This document shows, in pieces, positions 9,355-18,173 of a DNA stretch of 64,000 nucleotides. Below the pieces are notes generated by a model. It saw nothing but the letters and a program-made list of their open reading frames with translations. It made no database searches and was not told the DNA's origin. The stretch is from JBBRHQ01 sp963815645 (GTDB lineage Bacteria > Actinomycetota > Thermoleophilia > Solirubrobacterales > 70-9), in NCBI GenBank assembly GCA_963815645.1, contig CAWFHL010000001.1, positions 124,001 to 188,000 on the forward strand, given 5' to 3'. A program made the position numbers and the translations under genes. The stretch's first letter is position 1. The number at the start of each line of letters is the position of its first letter.

Positions 9355-10513
9355 CTACTCCTGAACCCGGTACTCGGCGACTTTGCTCATGTCGAGCTCC
9401 ACACCGAGCCCGGGTCGGTTCGGTACGAGAAGGCATCCATCCGGGTACTCGAAGGCACGGGTCACGATGTCGTCGAGATACATCTTCCCCGCGAGCGTCG
9501 TGGGCTGATCATCCCGCAGGGAGGTGACAGGGAATACGCCCGCCTCGGTCACCGCCGCAGTCGAAGCGACGAGGTGGAGATTTGCCGCATTGCCGACCCC
9601 CGTCTCGTGCGACCCGTTCACGTTCAGCGGCAGCCCGGCCGCCTCGGCAACGGCCGCGACCTTTTTCGCCTTGAACAGCCCTCCCGGCTTCGTCGTATAG
9701 AGGGAAATCATGTCCGCCGCCCGTCGCTCGACGATCTCCAGCACGTCCTGTGGCGTCCAGGCGCTCTCGTCGGCCATAATCGGCACAACCGTCCGGGCCG
9801 TACCTCGGCCATTTGTCTGAGGCCTTCCACCGGTTGCTCCGCGTACCGGATCCGGTACTCACGCATCCGCTCTACGATCTCGATGGCGTACTTCGGAGTC
9901 GGCCAGCCCTGGTTCGCATCAACGACGATGTCGGGCTCGGGGCCGATCGCCTCGCGAACCTCCTTGACGATCCGGAGGTCGTAGGTCGCATCGCGTCCCA
10001 CCTTGATCTTGATGGTCTTGATGCCTTCGGAGACGGCGGCCGCTGCCTCAGTGGTCGCCGCTTCGTATTCCAGCCAGCCGAGGCTGTGCGCGATCGGAAT
10101 CTCCTCGCGGACCTGCCCACCGAGGAACTGATAGACGGGGACCCCGAGCGCCTTACCCTTGATGTCGTGGAGGGCCTCGTCTAACGCCGCCTTGGCGTAG
10201 GGATAGCCCTTGACCGCCGTGTCCATCCGCTGATGGGCAGCTTCGAGGTCGAGCGGGTCGCTTTCCTCCAGGGCGGGCGCCAGCGTGGATTCGATGAGGT
10301 CGACGGTCAGCGCGGCGATTCTCCGAAATACCGTCCGTGGTCGCCACCCCATTCCTTGAGCACCGTTGCTTCTCCTAGGCCCTCGATTCCATCGTCCGTG
10401 AACAGCCGAACTATCACGTAGTTGCCAAGCGTGCCACCGCCAGGGAACGCCATCTTGTGAAGACGCCGCCACGGCAGCGTCACGGTAAATGCTTCGCAGC
10501 CACGGATTTTCAC
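9355..10513 (-). pseudogene. Mandelate racemase/muconate lactonizing enzyme family protein, frame-disrupted
   Basis: Enolase-superfamily enzyme in three frame segments. The N-terminal capping domain reads VKIRGCEAFTVTLPWRR and YVIVRLFTDDGIEGLGEA. The barrel contains TIKIKVGRD (KxK catalytic lysine), IVVDANQGW (metal Asp), YAEQPVEG (metal Glu), IMADESAW (third ligand region) and LYTTKPGG (second lysine). The end is SKVAEYRVQE. Breaks lie near 10320 and 9790. The GTG at 10513 is chosen from the family start pattern with a GGGAG site upstream; a GTG at 10567 is an alternative. Members act by proton abstraction next to a carboxylate (cycloisomerases, dehydratases, epimerases). The barrel residues are conserved, so the breaks may be sequence errors. 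Confidence 0.8.
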
Positions 10514-10630
10514 GGCCGTCAGATCAGCGCTCCCAGCGCGGGAGTACGATCCTCTTCCAGCGATCACCTTGGGTACACGACCGCGCTTCGTATCCCGGCG
10601 TTTCGTGGCAATCGAGCAGGGATCCAGATT

Positions 10631-10653
10631 CGGTCCGGTCCGGTCCGGTCCGG
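10631..10653. repeat. Short tandem repeat, CGGTC x4
   Basis: Four perfect copies of CGGTC followed by CGG lie in the gap between the isochorismatase-family gene and the enolase-family gene. The tract is not coding in the chosen models and does not form an obvious hairpin. A repeat of this kind is prone to slippage and could change spacing between the two genes or reflect a basecalling weak point. Confidence 0.9.
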
Positions 10654-10657
10654 CCCG

Positions 10658-11332
10658 TCAAGCGGCGCTAGTAGCGCTAGGCAGAAGTCCTGACTCGCGC
10701 CAGACGGAGGCGATCTCGTCGGAACTGACGACGCGCCCGAACGCCCTTCGGATGTTGGAGAGCGTCGCCTGATGCGATTCCTCGGTGTAGCTCGCGGTAC
10801 AGTCCTCGACCACGACGATGTGGTAGTCGAGCATGTACCCATCGCGCGCGGTGGACTCCACGCACACGTTCGTCGTGACCCCGACGAAGATGAGGTTCTC
10901 GACGCCACGGCTCCGGAGCAGTACGTCCAACTCCGTACCGATAAAGGCGCTGTACCGATGCTTGACGATGACCTCCTCGCCCTCGGCCGGCTCGACGACG
11001 TAAAACTCAGCGCCCCATGTGCCTTCCTGGCAATGATCGATGCCGAGGCCAACGAGCTCGTGCCGCTCCAACATCGCGTTCGACAGCCACTTCTCATCGT
11101 AGATCGCCCTGATGAAGATTGGCCGCACCCCGGCGGAGCGGGCTAACCCGATCAGCCGATCAGCGTTATCCACGGCTCTCCGCATTCCTTCGAGGTCATG
11201 TCCGGGGTGGTTCGCGAACCAGCCGCCATCCGCCAGGAAATCGTTCTGAACATCCACCACCACCAACCGTGTCGTCGCGGGGTCAATCCGCGCAAGCGGC
11301 AGCTTGGCCGGAGACATGTCGGTCTCCCTCAT
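10658..11332 (-). CDS. Isochorismatase-family cysteine hydrolase (RutB/carbamoyl amidase-like)
   Basis: Intact 224-residue cysteine amidohydrolase. The catalytic triad is readable: Asp27 in VVVDVQNDF, Lys124 in VIVKHRYSAF and Cys157 in VTTNVCVESTARDGY, with the usual non-proline cis peptide region VGVTT before the Cys. The KHRYSAFIGTELD and NVCVESTARD segments resemble ureidoacrylate, biuret and N-carbamoyl-sarcosine amidohydrolases more than true isochorismatases. It lies 35 nt after the binding-protein gene. With a hydantoinase in the same operon, hydrolysis of an N-carbamoyl intermediate is a reasonable guess; maleamate amidase (nicotinate pathway) is an alternative from the same family. 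Confidence 0.88.
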   Translation of the reverse strand: MRETDMSPAKLPLARIDPATTRLVVVDVQNDFLADGGWFANHPGHDLEGMRRAVDNADRLIGLARSAGVRPIFIRAIYDEKWLSNAMLERHELVGLGIDHCQEGTWGAEFYVVEPAEGEEVIVKHRYSAFIGTELDVLLRSRGVENLIFVGVTTNVCVESTARDGYMLDYHIVVVEDCTASYTEESHQATLSNIRRAFGRVVSSDEIASVWRESGLLPSATSAA

Positions 11333-11367
11333 GGTTTATCTCCCTCCAACGGTAGTTGAGCGGATGA

Positions 11368-12483
11368 TCAGTCCCCCTTAGGTGTTGGTACGTTCCCGGC
11401 ATTGATCTCCTTCGCACTAGCGGGACCTCCGACCAGGTTCATAGCGATCTCCCCCGGCCGGGTGTCGACGATGTCATTGAACGTGTAGTCGCGGGCGCTT
11501 GCGTCGAGAAGACCGGAGGGCACGCCGACGTTGATGATCGTTTTCACAGCCTTTGGCGACATCACGTCGGTGTTGTATGGCCAGACCTGGTACTTCCGTG
11601 AGAAAGCCCAGTTCTTCTTGAGGACCGATTCGTCCGCGCCTCCCTTGACGTACTTGTCCACCGATGCCTTGTACGTGCCAAAATTCGCCGCGAGGGCTCG
11701 ATTGGAGTAAAGCGTTGTCGCGCAGAAACGTCCAGCGAGCTCTTTGTTCTCGTCGAGCCACTTCGTTGGTGCGAAGTAGACGTCGGCTAGAAAATCTGAG
11801 TCGGCGGCTGTTACGCTCAGCGTCGTTACCGCTTCCGGCCCAACCTGTTTCACCAAATCCGGGAGTTCAAACAGGTCCACGGAGCCCACGTCCACCTGGT
11901 TGGCAGCCAAGGCGGCGAGACGCTGGCTCCCGTCGCCTAGGACAGTCACATTCTTTAGATCATTCACAGTGATCCCAAGGCCCTTCTCGCGGAATACCAA
12001 GTTCATAATGAAGTTGACGAGGCCGCCAGGACTGTCCACCGCGACTCGAACGTCTGGATTGGTGATTTGGTCGAGCGACGTTATCTTGTCGGTTCTTCCT
12101 ACGAGCTGCTCAGTGCTGTCTTGCTGGACCGGGCAGAACGCCTTTACGCTCTGGCCATGCTCGTTGAGTTGAATCACCTGCGTCAGCGCTCCGCCCTCCA
12201 CATCGGCACCCCCGGACAGGAGCACCTGAGTCGCGGTGTTCTCGTCTTCGAACCCCGTCACCGGATTGTCTGACGCAAGCCCAAACTTGTCGCCGAAGAG
12301 ATCGGCGGCGTGGTATTGCCCGATGTATGCCTCCGTGCTAGGCGGAACAGTAGTGACCAAATGCACCGGGTTGGCACCGCTCCCGGAGCTCGCGCCCCCG
12401 GAGCTCGCGCCACTGCCACCGCATCCAGCCGCGATGATCACAATCATGCTTGCGAGACCGGCCGCACTCATAAATCTCTTCAT
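11368..12483 (-). CDS. ABC transporter substrate-binding lipoprotein (NMT1/SsuA-like)
   Basis: Periplasmic-type binding protein of 371 residues anchored as a lipoprotein: MKRFMSAAGLASMIVIIAAG followed by Cys21, then a Gly/Ser-rich linker. The mature part resembles nitrate/sulfonate/taurine/thiamine-precursor binders: VHLVTTVPPSTEAYIG, LGDGSQRLAALAANQVDVGS and FAPTKWLDENKELAGRF. The ATG at 12483 was preferred over an upstream ATG because the lipoprotein signal begins there. It is encoded 142 nt after two permeases and an ATPase on the same strand, so the four make one importer. A hairpin overlaps its ribosome site. The ligand cannot be predicted beyond a small organic nitrogen or sulfur compound. 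Confidence 0.88.
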   Translation of the reverse strand: MKRFMSAAGLASMIVIIAAGCGGSGASSGGASSGSGANPVHLVTTVPPSTEAYIGQYHAADLFGDKFGLASDNPVTGFEDENTATQVLLSGGADVEGGALTQVIQLNEHGQSVKAFCPVQQDSTEQLVGRTDKITSLDQITNPDVRVAVDSPGGLVNFIMNLVFREKGLGITVNDLKNVTVLGDGSQRLAALAANQVDVGSVDLFELPDLVKQVGPEAVTTLSVTAADSDFLADVYFAPTKWLDENKELAGRFCATTLYSNRALAANFGTYKASVDKYVKGGADESVLKKNWAFSRKYQVWPYNTDVMSPKAVKTIINVGVPSGLLDASARDYTFNDIVDTRPGEIAMNLVGGPASAKEINAGNVPTPKGD

Positions 12484-12487
12484 CCTC

Positions 12488-12522
12488 ACGCACCCCTTCA
12501 TTCCCGCAGGGCATCGGTGCGT
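12488..12522 (-). promoter_or_regulatory. Inverted repeat over the binding-protein ribosome site
   Basis: Perfect 7-bp arms ACGCACC and GGTGCGT separated by 21 nt, ending 5 nt before the ATG of the binding-protein gene. In RNA the right-hand arm would pair with the purine-rich region used for initiation. It may stabilise the transcript or limit translation; function is inference. Confidence 0.4.
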
Positions 12523-12569
12523 AATAGCGCATCGGCCCCTGATTGATCTCATTGACGTCGATCCTCACT

Positions 12570-12611
12570 CATGCGTTAAAGCCTTTCATTCATGCGTTAA
12601 AGCCTTTCATT
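12570..12611. repeat. Two tandem copies of a 21-bp sequence
   Basis: A 21-bp unit beginning CATGCGTTAAAG and ending CTTTCATT is perfectly repeated head to tail at 12570-12590 and 12591-12611. It occupies the leader between the second permease and the binding-protein gene. Perfect identity suggests recent duplication or selection, for example as a paired regulator site two helical turns apart. Confidence 0.92.
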
Positions 12612-12625
12612 CGGCAGACATTCCC

Positions 12626-13432
12626 CTAGTCGCGCTTCCACCGCATCAGGCGCCACTCGACAATTCGCGCAAGCCCCATCGCGCCCGCGGCAATGATCGT
12701 GACAAAGAACACCGCGCCCAGAAGCTCGCTGAGGTCGAAAGAGCCGGCCGCATTCCTGATCAGGAGGCCCAGGTTCTGGGCCCTGAAAAAGAGCTCGAAC
12801 AGGATCGCTCCCTCGACCGCTCGCCCGACGGCGAGCCTAAGGCCTGTGATGATGTACGGGCTCGCCCACGGAAAGATGACTCTCGTGTACAGCCTGAGGC
12901 GACTTGTCCTGAAGGCTCTCGCCGTCTCAATACCTGATGGCGGTATCTCCCGGATCCCCGTCGCGGTGTTCACGATGACGATAAAAACCGTGAACAGAAC
13001 TACACCCACTACCTTGGCCTTGAATTCCAGACCGAGATAGAGCGCGATCACCGGGATGAACATTGCGATCGGTGCCGACAACAGTGCGTTCACCAATGGA
13101 TCGAGAACGTCTGCCCAGGGCTTTGATAGCCCGATGAGCAGCCCAATCAGGAGCCCAAGGACGGCTGAAATCGCGAAGCCGACGCCTGCGAGCTCAAGGG
13201 TTCCGAGCGTTGCGTCGAGAAGGTCGCCCTTAGTGATCTCGCGAGCGAGATCGGGCAGGACCTCCGTGGGCGGAACGATGGCAATCGTTAGCCCGCTCTT
13301 GCCTATGACCTGCCATATGACGAAGAACAGCGCAATCGAAAGGAGCCAGCGGCTGAGCGTGCCGGCGTAGACGCGACGTGCCGAGGCGCGCGGTCGTCGC
13401 CTCGCCTGGAGTCTCGCCGCGACCGTTGCCAT
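12626..13432 (-). CDS. ABC transporter permease (nitrate/taurine type), second
   Basis: Inner-membrane permease of 268 residues, MATVAARLQARRRPRASARR then about six hydrophobic segments (LLSIALFFVIWQVIG, AISAVLGLLIGLLIGLS, VVGVVLFTVFIVIVNTATG and others). The EAA-type coupling loop is seen around GIETARAFRTSRLRLYTRV with ASPYIITGLR. The ATG at 13432 is 5 nt after the stop of the first permease; a longer start inside that gene was rejected. It pairs with the neighbouring permease as a heterodimer for the downstream binding protein. Confidence 0.9.
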   Translation of the reverse strand: MATVAARLQARRRPRASARRVYAGTLSRWLLSIALFFVIWQVIGKSGLTIAIVPPTEVLPDLAREITKGDLLDATLGTLELAGVGFAISAVLGLLIGLLIGLSKPWADVLDPLVNALLSAPIAMFIPVIALYLGLEFKAKVVGVVLFTVFIVIVNTATGIREIPPSGIETARAFRTSRLRLYTRVIFPWASPYIITGLRLAVGRAVEGAILFELFFRAQNLGLLIRNAAGSFDLSELLGAVFFVTIIAAGAMGLARIVEWRLMRWKRD

Positions 13433-13437
13433 CGACG

Positions 13438-14307
13438 CTACACCTGCCCCGCGATCTGCGCAGCCGGGCGAAGCTTCCGCTCCGCCCACATGAGCACGAC
13501 GTTAACCAGGACGGCAAACCCGATAATCAGGAGCGCCAGCGCGTAATAGAGATCGAGCCGCGAGGGGGACTGCGAAAAAGTCTCAAGGAGCTCCCCGGTG
13601 CCGGCAAGAATCCAGAGCTCCGCAATCACCATTCCCTTCATGGCCATCCCAAAGCCCAAGCGGATCCCAGCCACGATGAACGGCGCCGCCGCCGGAAGGT
13701 AGACCCTGGTCAACATGCGCCACCAATTCGTGTCGAAAGCCCGCGCTGCTTCGCGGAGTTCCTTGTCGACGTAGCGAATCCCGGCCGCAGTATTGATGAT
13801 CGGGAAAAACACCGCAAAGAGTATGACCACCCATGCCCGGTACCAGAATCCAATCCCGAACGCAATAATTAATACAGGGAGCAGTGTTTGCTTGGGTGTC
13901 ACAAACAGGGTGTATACGTACGGCGAGATGATGTCACTGGCGAATTTCGAACGCCCCATCAGAGCTCCTACAGGAATCGCGATCACAAGCGCGATGAGGA
14001 AACCGACGACGAGCTGGCGCAGGGTCCCGAGCAGCATGCTCGCATAACCCTCCGTGAACAGGTCGACGAAGCCCGTGATCGTCTGAGGGACAGTGGGAAG
14101 AAAGAACTCCCCCTTGACCATCGCGGTTACTTGCCACCCGATCAGGATGGCCCCGTAGAAAATCAACCGGAGCACCCACTTGTTGCTGAAGAGGCTGCGC
14201 CACTCGCGCTGCTCAGTCCGGCCTGCGGTGACCTGCTGAGATGCGTCTCCCTGCGGCAGCACTCCTCCCCCTCGGGAGGCATCCGCGATGTCGGGCCCCT
14301 CGGTCAT
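13438..14307 (-). CDS. ABC transporter permease (nitrate/taurine type), first
   Basis: Permease of 289 residues with a hydrophilic 40-residue N-terminus and six predicted membrane segments, for example LIFYGAILIGWQVTAMV, LLVGFLIALV-like stretches and WVVILFAVFFPIINTAAGI. The coupling loop is ELREAARAFDTNWWRMLTRV with AAPFIVAGIRLGFG. Its ATG overlaps the ATPase stop (ATGA). It belongs to the SsuC/TauC-type family and forms the channel with the next gene. Confidence 0.92.
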   Translation of the reverse strand: MTEGPDIADASRGGGVLPQGDASQQVTAGRTEQREWRSLFSNKWVLRLIFYGAILIGWQVTAMVKGEFFLPTVPQTITGFVDLFTEGYASMLLGTLRQLVVGFLIALVIAIPVGALMGRSKFASDIISPYVYTLFVTPKQTLLPVLIIAFGIGFWYRAWVVILFAVFFPIINTAAGIRYVDKELREAARAFDTNWWRMLTRVYLPAAAPFIVAGIRLGFGMAMKGMVIAELWILAGTGELLETFSQSPSRLDLYYALALLIIGFAVLVNVVLMWAERKLRPAAQIAGQV

Positions 14308-15116
14308 CCTTCCACTGTTGCCCCCGCCTTGAGTTCGTTCCAGATCTCCTGCTTGAGACGGCCCATCTCAGGGGAGCCCCGAATGCCCTCGTCGCGTGGA
14401 CGCTCGAACGGGACGTCGATGGTGCGAGTGATACGGGACGGCCGAGCGCGCATCACGACGACATGATCGCCAAGGTAGATCGCTTCCTCGATGTCGTGCG
14501 TAACGAAGATGACCGTCTTCTGGTTTCGCTCCCAGATCCCGAGGAGCTCGTCTTGGAGCAGCATTCTTGTTTGGTCATCGACGGAGCCGAAGGGCTCATC
14601 CATGAGAAGGATGGAAGGGTCGACAGCCAGAGCCCTGGCAAGACCGACTCGTTGTTGCATCCCACCGGACAGCTGCCCGGGGAAGTAGCGTTCGAAGCCC
14701 TCGAGACCGACGGCCTTGATCACATGCTCAGCCCGTTGCCGGCGCTCATCCTTCTTGACGCCAAGGTTCTCCAGTCCGAACTCGATATTCCCTTGGACTG
14801 TGCGCCACGGGAGCAGGTTGAACTGTTGGAAGACGAATCCCCGGTCGAGCGAGGGCTCTCGCACATTCTCCCCGCCTATCATCACACCTCCCGAGTCTGG
14901 CGGGATCAGGCCGTCGATGATCCGTAACAACGTCGACTTCCCGCAGCCGCTGGGACCTACGACACAGGTGAAGGTCCCTCGCTCGAAGGAGATGGAGATG
15001 TCGTCCAGGACTTTTAGGTCTCCGCCCTCTGCCTGATTACGAAAGGCCTTGTTGACGCCGTGGACTACTACCGCTCCGTTACCTGAGCCGCTGACCGCCG
15101 GCGAGCTAACCCCCAT
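14304..15116 (-). CDS. ABC transporter ATP-binding protein (SsuB/TauB-like)
   Basis: Cytoplasmic ATPase of 270 residues. Walker A GPSGCGKST is at 54-62, the Q-loop FVFQQFNLLPW at 94-104, the signature LSGGMQQR at 149-156, Walker B ILLMDEP at 169-175, and the switch His lies in VIFVTHDIEEAI. It is the first gene of the long minus-strand run and its stop overlaps the first permease. The start at 15116 is an ATG just inside the divergent promoter region shared with the MFS gene, so it probably marks the 5' end of the catabolic operon. Confidence 0.95.
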   Translation of the reverse strand: MGVSSPAVSGSGNGAVVVHGVNKAFRNQAEGGDLKVLDDISISFERGTFTCVVGPSGCGKSTLLRIIDGLIPPDSGGVMIGGENVREPSLDRGFVFQQFNLLPWRTVQGNIEFGLENLGVKKDERRQRAEHVIKAVGLEGFERYFPGQLSGGMQQRVGLARALAVDPSILLMDEPFGSVDDQTRMLLQDELLGIWERNQKTVIFVTHDIEEAIYLGDHVVVMRARPSRITRTIDVPFERPRDEGIRGSPEMGRLKQEIWNELKAGATVEG

Positions 15117-15547
15117 CTAGTCGTCACCCCGTCCAATTGCTGGTGCTGCGCCGGGATACGGGGACCATACACCCGGCCCTCCAGGGCTGCAACGAGCGAT
15201 GGCGACATCGACGCAGCTCAAGCAGCATGGGACAGTTGACAGACGTCCTCTCGAAAGCCTAGTCACGTGCGTTGCCCGAGACTGGGACGACATGCAAGCG
15301 GCTCCGCACCGATAGCTCGATAGCGCCGAGGTCGACCCCGTGCGCAGCCAGGCCGGTGGAGCAACGGCCGCTCGCGCAACGGCATCGACACGTCTCTGGC
15401 GGAGAAATGCAGAATGACGCCGGTGACTCTACTCTAGGCCTTGCCGTACCGCAATAGGCATTTTCCAGATTGTGGAATCTACTGTTCGAGCCCATCGCAC
15501 CTGCACCCGGGGGACCCCGCTGCAACGGGCACGCGTGTTGACGTCCG
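15117..15547. other. Divergent intergenic region between importer and exporter genes
   Basis: 431 nt without a credible gene; ORFs here have atypical composition and no family match. It separates the importer operon (leftward) from the MFS gene (rightward) and contains the TTCC-N7-GGAA site at 15463-15477. No terminator or RNA gene was recognised. Confidence 0.6.
15463..15477. promoter_or_regulatory. Candidate IclR-family operator TTCCAGATTGTGGAA
   Basis: Inverted repeat with 5-bp arms TTCCA and TGGAA around 5 nt, 71 nt before the MFS start. A 12/15-identical sequence occurs at 20834-20848 beside the iclR-type gene. Two matching sites in the two divergent promoter regions of the cluster suggest a common regulator, most simply the encoded IclR protein. 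Confidence 0.55.
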
Positions 15548-16936
15548 TTGCCCGCGAAGGCGCCCGCATGTGGTGTTCGGAGGACTGCCCTCCGTCGGTC
15601 TCCGGAGCCCCCGGAGGCGGGCATAGTCCTGAACCTTCGCGCGCCGCCCATCGATAAGGCTGACGTCGCACCATCGGACCAGCCGTCGCGCGCCAGGGAG
15701 AACCTGCAGCTGCTCGCCCATGGGAACCTCGGTCCGTTCTTCCTCGGGAACCTGGTAGCCAACAGCGGGACGTGGTTCCTCGTGCTCGCGGCGGGGATCT
15801 TCGTGTACCGCAGGACAGGGTCGGCCTTCATGCTCGGGGCGGTCGGCTTCTCGCAGTTCGCCGGAGTACTCCTGCTCGTTCCCTGGACCGGCACGGCGGC
15901 GGACCGCTTCGATAGGCGCCGACTTCTCTTCGCCACCCAGGGGGCCGCCAGCGTCCTAGCGGGCATGCTGGCAGTGCTTGTCTTGTTGGATGAGGCCAAC
16001 GCGGCGCTCGTGATCGGGTTCGTGTTCGCGATAGGCCTCGTGCAGGCGTTCACGTTCCCAGCGCTCCAGGCGATCTTGCCGGACCTGGTGCCGCCCGATC
16101 GCCTCGGGTCGGCCATCGCGCTCATGGCCTTGACCTTCAACCTCGCGCGGGGAATAGGTCCCCTGACGGCCGCGCTCGTGGTCGCCACGGCCGGCCTCGG
16201 CCAGGCCTTCGTCGTCAACGCCCTTGCCTATCTGGCCCTCATAGCAGGCCTCCTCGCGATTCACCCGCAGGCTCCACCCCGGCGGCCATTGCGTCCCAGA
16301 TTTCGCGACGGCATCGCCCTGGTACGCGGGCGGCCCCGCCTCGCAGGGTTGATGCTCGTCTCGTCGGCCGCCGCGATCGCGGTCGATCCCGTGAACACGC
16401 TCTCACCGGCCTTCGCCGCCGGCGTGTGGAACCACTCGGACGCATTTGCGGGCGTCCTCCTCGGGGCGTTCAGCGCTGGTGCCTTGACGGCCGTGCTGAC
16501 GGTTGCGGGCCGACCAGGCCCACTACGTCGCCAGCTGGTTGGCCGCCTCTCGCTGCTGGTCGGGGGGATGGTCGCCTTCTCGATAGCGCCGACCCTGGAG
16601 CTCGGTCTCGGTGCCCTCGCGATCGCCGGGTTCGGGTTCCTCTCGGTGAGTACTACCACGATCAAGGAGCTTCAGCTGAGCATCGACGCCGCCCACCGAG
16701 GGCGCATCATGGCGCTCTGGACGGTGGCGTTCTTGGGTGTGCGCCCGCTCTCGAGCCTCATCGACGGCGCGCTCGCGAGCGCCGCCAGCCCGCGCGCAAG
16801 CGCACTGGCGATGATCCTGCCAGCGCTTGTCGTAATTGCCATCCTGGTCGCCCGTGCTGGGCCCCCAGACCGGGTCCCGGCCGAGGCGAACGCGGCTGGC
16901 GAGGCCGGCAGTCCCCGGCTCACCGTCGAGAGGTGA
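15548..16936 (+). CDS. MFS transporter (EntS/MFS_3-like exporter)
   Basis: Polytopic protein of about 462 residues with about twelve hydrophobic segments, beginning in earnest at LAHGNLGPFFLGNLVANSG, then FSQFAGVLLLVPWTGTAADR with the loop motif DRFDRRRLLF. Symmetry between halves and the IDAAHRGRIMALWTVAFLG segment fit the enterobactin-exporter-like MFS group. No ATG or GTG exists in frame near the N-terminus; the TTG at 15548 is the only start, leaving a roughly 55-residue soluble lead that may be too long. It is transcribed away from the importer operon and 90 nt before the formamidase, so both may be one transcript. Confidence 0.82.
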   Translation: MPAKAPACGVRRTALRRSPEPPEAGIVLNLRAPPIDKADVAPSDQPSRARENLQLLAHGNLGPFFLGNLVANSGTWFLVLAAGIFVYRRTGSAFMLGAVGFSQFAGVLLLVPWTGTAADRFDRRRLLFATQGAASVLAGMLAVLVLLDEANAALVIGFVFAIGLVQAFTFPALQAILPDLVPPDRLGSAIALMALTFNLARGIGPLTAALVVATAGLGQAFVVNALAYLALIAGLLAIHPQAPPRRPLRPRFRDGIALVRGRPRLAGLMLVSSAAAIAVDPVNTLSPAFAAGVWNHSDAFAGVLLGAFSAGALTAVLTVAGRPGPLRRQLVGRLSLLVGGMVAFSIAPTLELGLGALAIAGFGFLSVSTTTIKELQLSIDAAHRGRIMALWTVAFLGVRPLSSLIDGALASAASPRASALAMILPALVVIAILVARAGPPDRVPAEANAAGEAGSPRLTVER

Positions 16937-17026
16937 AGGGCCTTCGGATTGCACGGTCCCTGCCGGTCGGTGAGAATCCTGCCGAACCGGAAAACGCACG
17001 GAGCAGTGACGAGGAGGTACCAGACC

Positions 17027-18124
17027 ATGGCCACCCACGAACTTCACATCGACACTTCGATTCCGGTTCGCCGGGAGGCGTCCCGGTGTCACAACCGCTG
17101 GCACCCTGACATCCCGCCGGCGCTCACATGCCAACCGGGAGACGACGTCCTCGTGACCACTCGTGACGCCGTGGACGGGCAGTTCTCGATGAGCTCCACA
17201 CACGCGGACGTCCCACGGGCCGATCGGACCATCGTGCATCCGCTCACCGGCCCGATCTTCGTCGAGGGCGCAGAGCCTGGTGACCTGCTGATCGTCGAGA
17301 TATTGGCCGTCCAACCCGGCGCGTTCGGATACACAGCCCAGATTCCCGGCTTCGGCTTCCTGCGCGACGAGTTCCCCGCCCCGTTCCTCGCGCGCTGGGA
17401 GATCGCCGACGATTGGGCCACCTCGCCGGACTTGCCGGGCATCCGTATCCCCGGCCGACCGTTCATGGGAATCATGGGGCTTGCCCCGTCGCGAGACCTC
17501 CTCGATCAGATCTCCGTGCGCGAGCGGGAGCTCGCCGCCAGCGGCGCGGATGTCGCGCTGCCGGAGCCACGCGGTGCGGTTCCGGAAGACTCCTCGATAG
17601 CGAGCGAGGCCCTTCGAACCAAGCCGCCCCGCGAAAATGGCGGAAACCTCGATGTGAAGGACATGGTCGCGGGTACGCGCGTCCTGTTCCCAGTGTGGAG
17701 CGAGGGCGCCTTGTTCTCCGCGGGCGACGGGCACTTCGCTCAGGGAGATGGGGAGGTGTGTGGGACGGCCATCGAGACCACCGCCACCCTCCACGTCCGC
17801 TTTGACATCGTCAAAGGAGGGGCCGCGGACCGGGGAATCCGTGATGTGACGCTCTACGGGAACGAGACAGGTGCATGCGGCGATTACGTCGCCACGACGG
17901 GCCTGTCCGTGTACGCCGACTCCGGGGGGAAGGCCGAGAATCTGAATGGGGCGGCACGTAGCGCCCTCAGGAACATGGTCGACCACCTGTCGGACGAGTA
18001 CGGATATACCCGGCGGCAGGCCTATGCGATCTGCAGCGTCGCCGTCGACCTGAAGATCAGCGAGATAGTGGACGCGCCGAACTTCGTCGTGACGGCGCAA
18101 CTCCCTCTAGGCGTCTTTGCCTAG
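17027..18124 (+). CDS. Acetamidase/formamidase family protein
   Basis: Amidase of 365 residues, MATHELHIDTSIPVRREASR, with the FmdA/AmdA core: VDGQFSMSSTHADV, TGPIFVEGAEPGDLLIVEIL, GNLDVKDMVAGTRVLFPVW, GALFSAGDGHFAQGDGEVCG (the glycine-rich DxHxxQGDGE motif) and AYAICSVAVDLKISEIVD. The ATG at 17027 has GAGGAGG 9 nt upstream; a longer start was rejected. The family hydrolyses formamide or short amides to ammonia and acid in the cytoplasm. Next to an N-compound catabolic operon it would remove formamide- or amide-type end products. Confidence 0.92.
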   Translation: MATHELHIDTSIPVRREASRCHNRWHPDIPPALTCQPGDDVLVTTRDAVDGQFSMSSTHADVPRADRTIVHPLTGPIFVEGAEPGDLLIVEILAVQPGAFGYTAQIPGFGFLRDEFPAPFLARWEIADDWATSPDLPGIRIPGRPFMGIMGLAPSRDLLDQISVRERELAASGADVALPEPRGAVPEDSSIASEALRTKPPRENGGNLDVKDMVAGTRVLFPVWSEGALFSAGDGHFAQGDGEVCGTAIETTATLHVRFDIVKGGAADRGIRDVTLYGNETGACGDYVATTGLSVYADSGGKAENLNGAARSALRNMVDHLSDEYGYTRRQAYAICSVAVDLKISEIVDAPNFVVTAQLPLGVFA

Positions 18125-18173
18125 CCAGCGGTTGATCCTCCGTCAGCCGTGAGACGGTCGATATGGCCGGTGC

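Noticed and set aside
10631..12611. CRISPR-like repeats
   Set aside because: The repeats are short, adjacent copies without spacers, and no cas genes are present.
16523..18100. Long minus-strand open frame (525 codons) opposite the MFS and formamidase genes
   Set aside because: It is antisense to two well-recognised proteins, has low-complexity Arg/Gly/Asp composition and no domain; open antisense frames are common in high-GC DNA.
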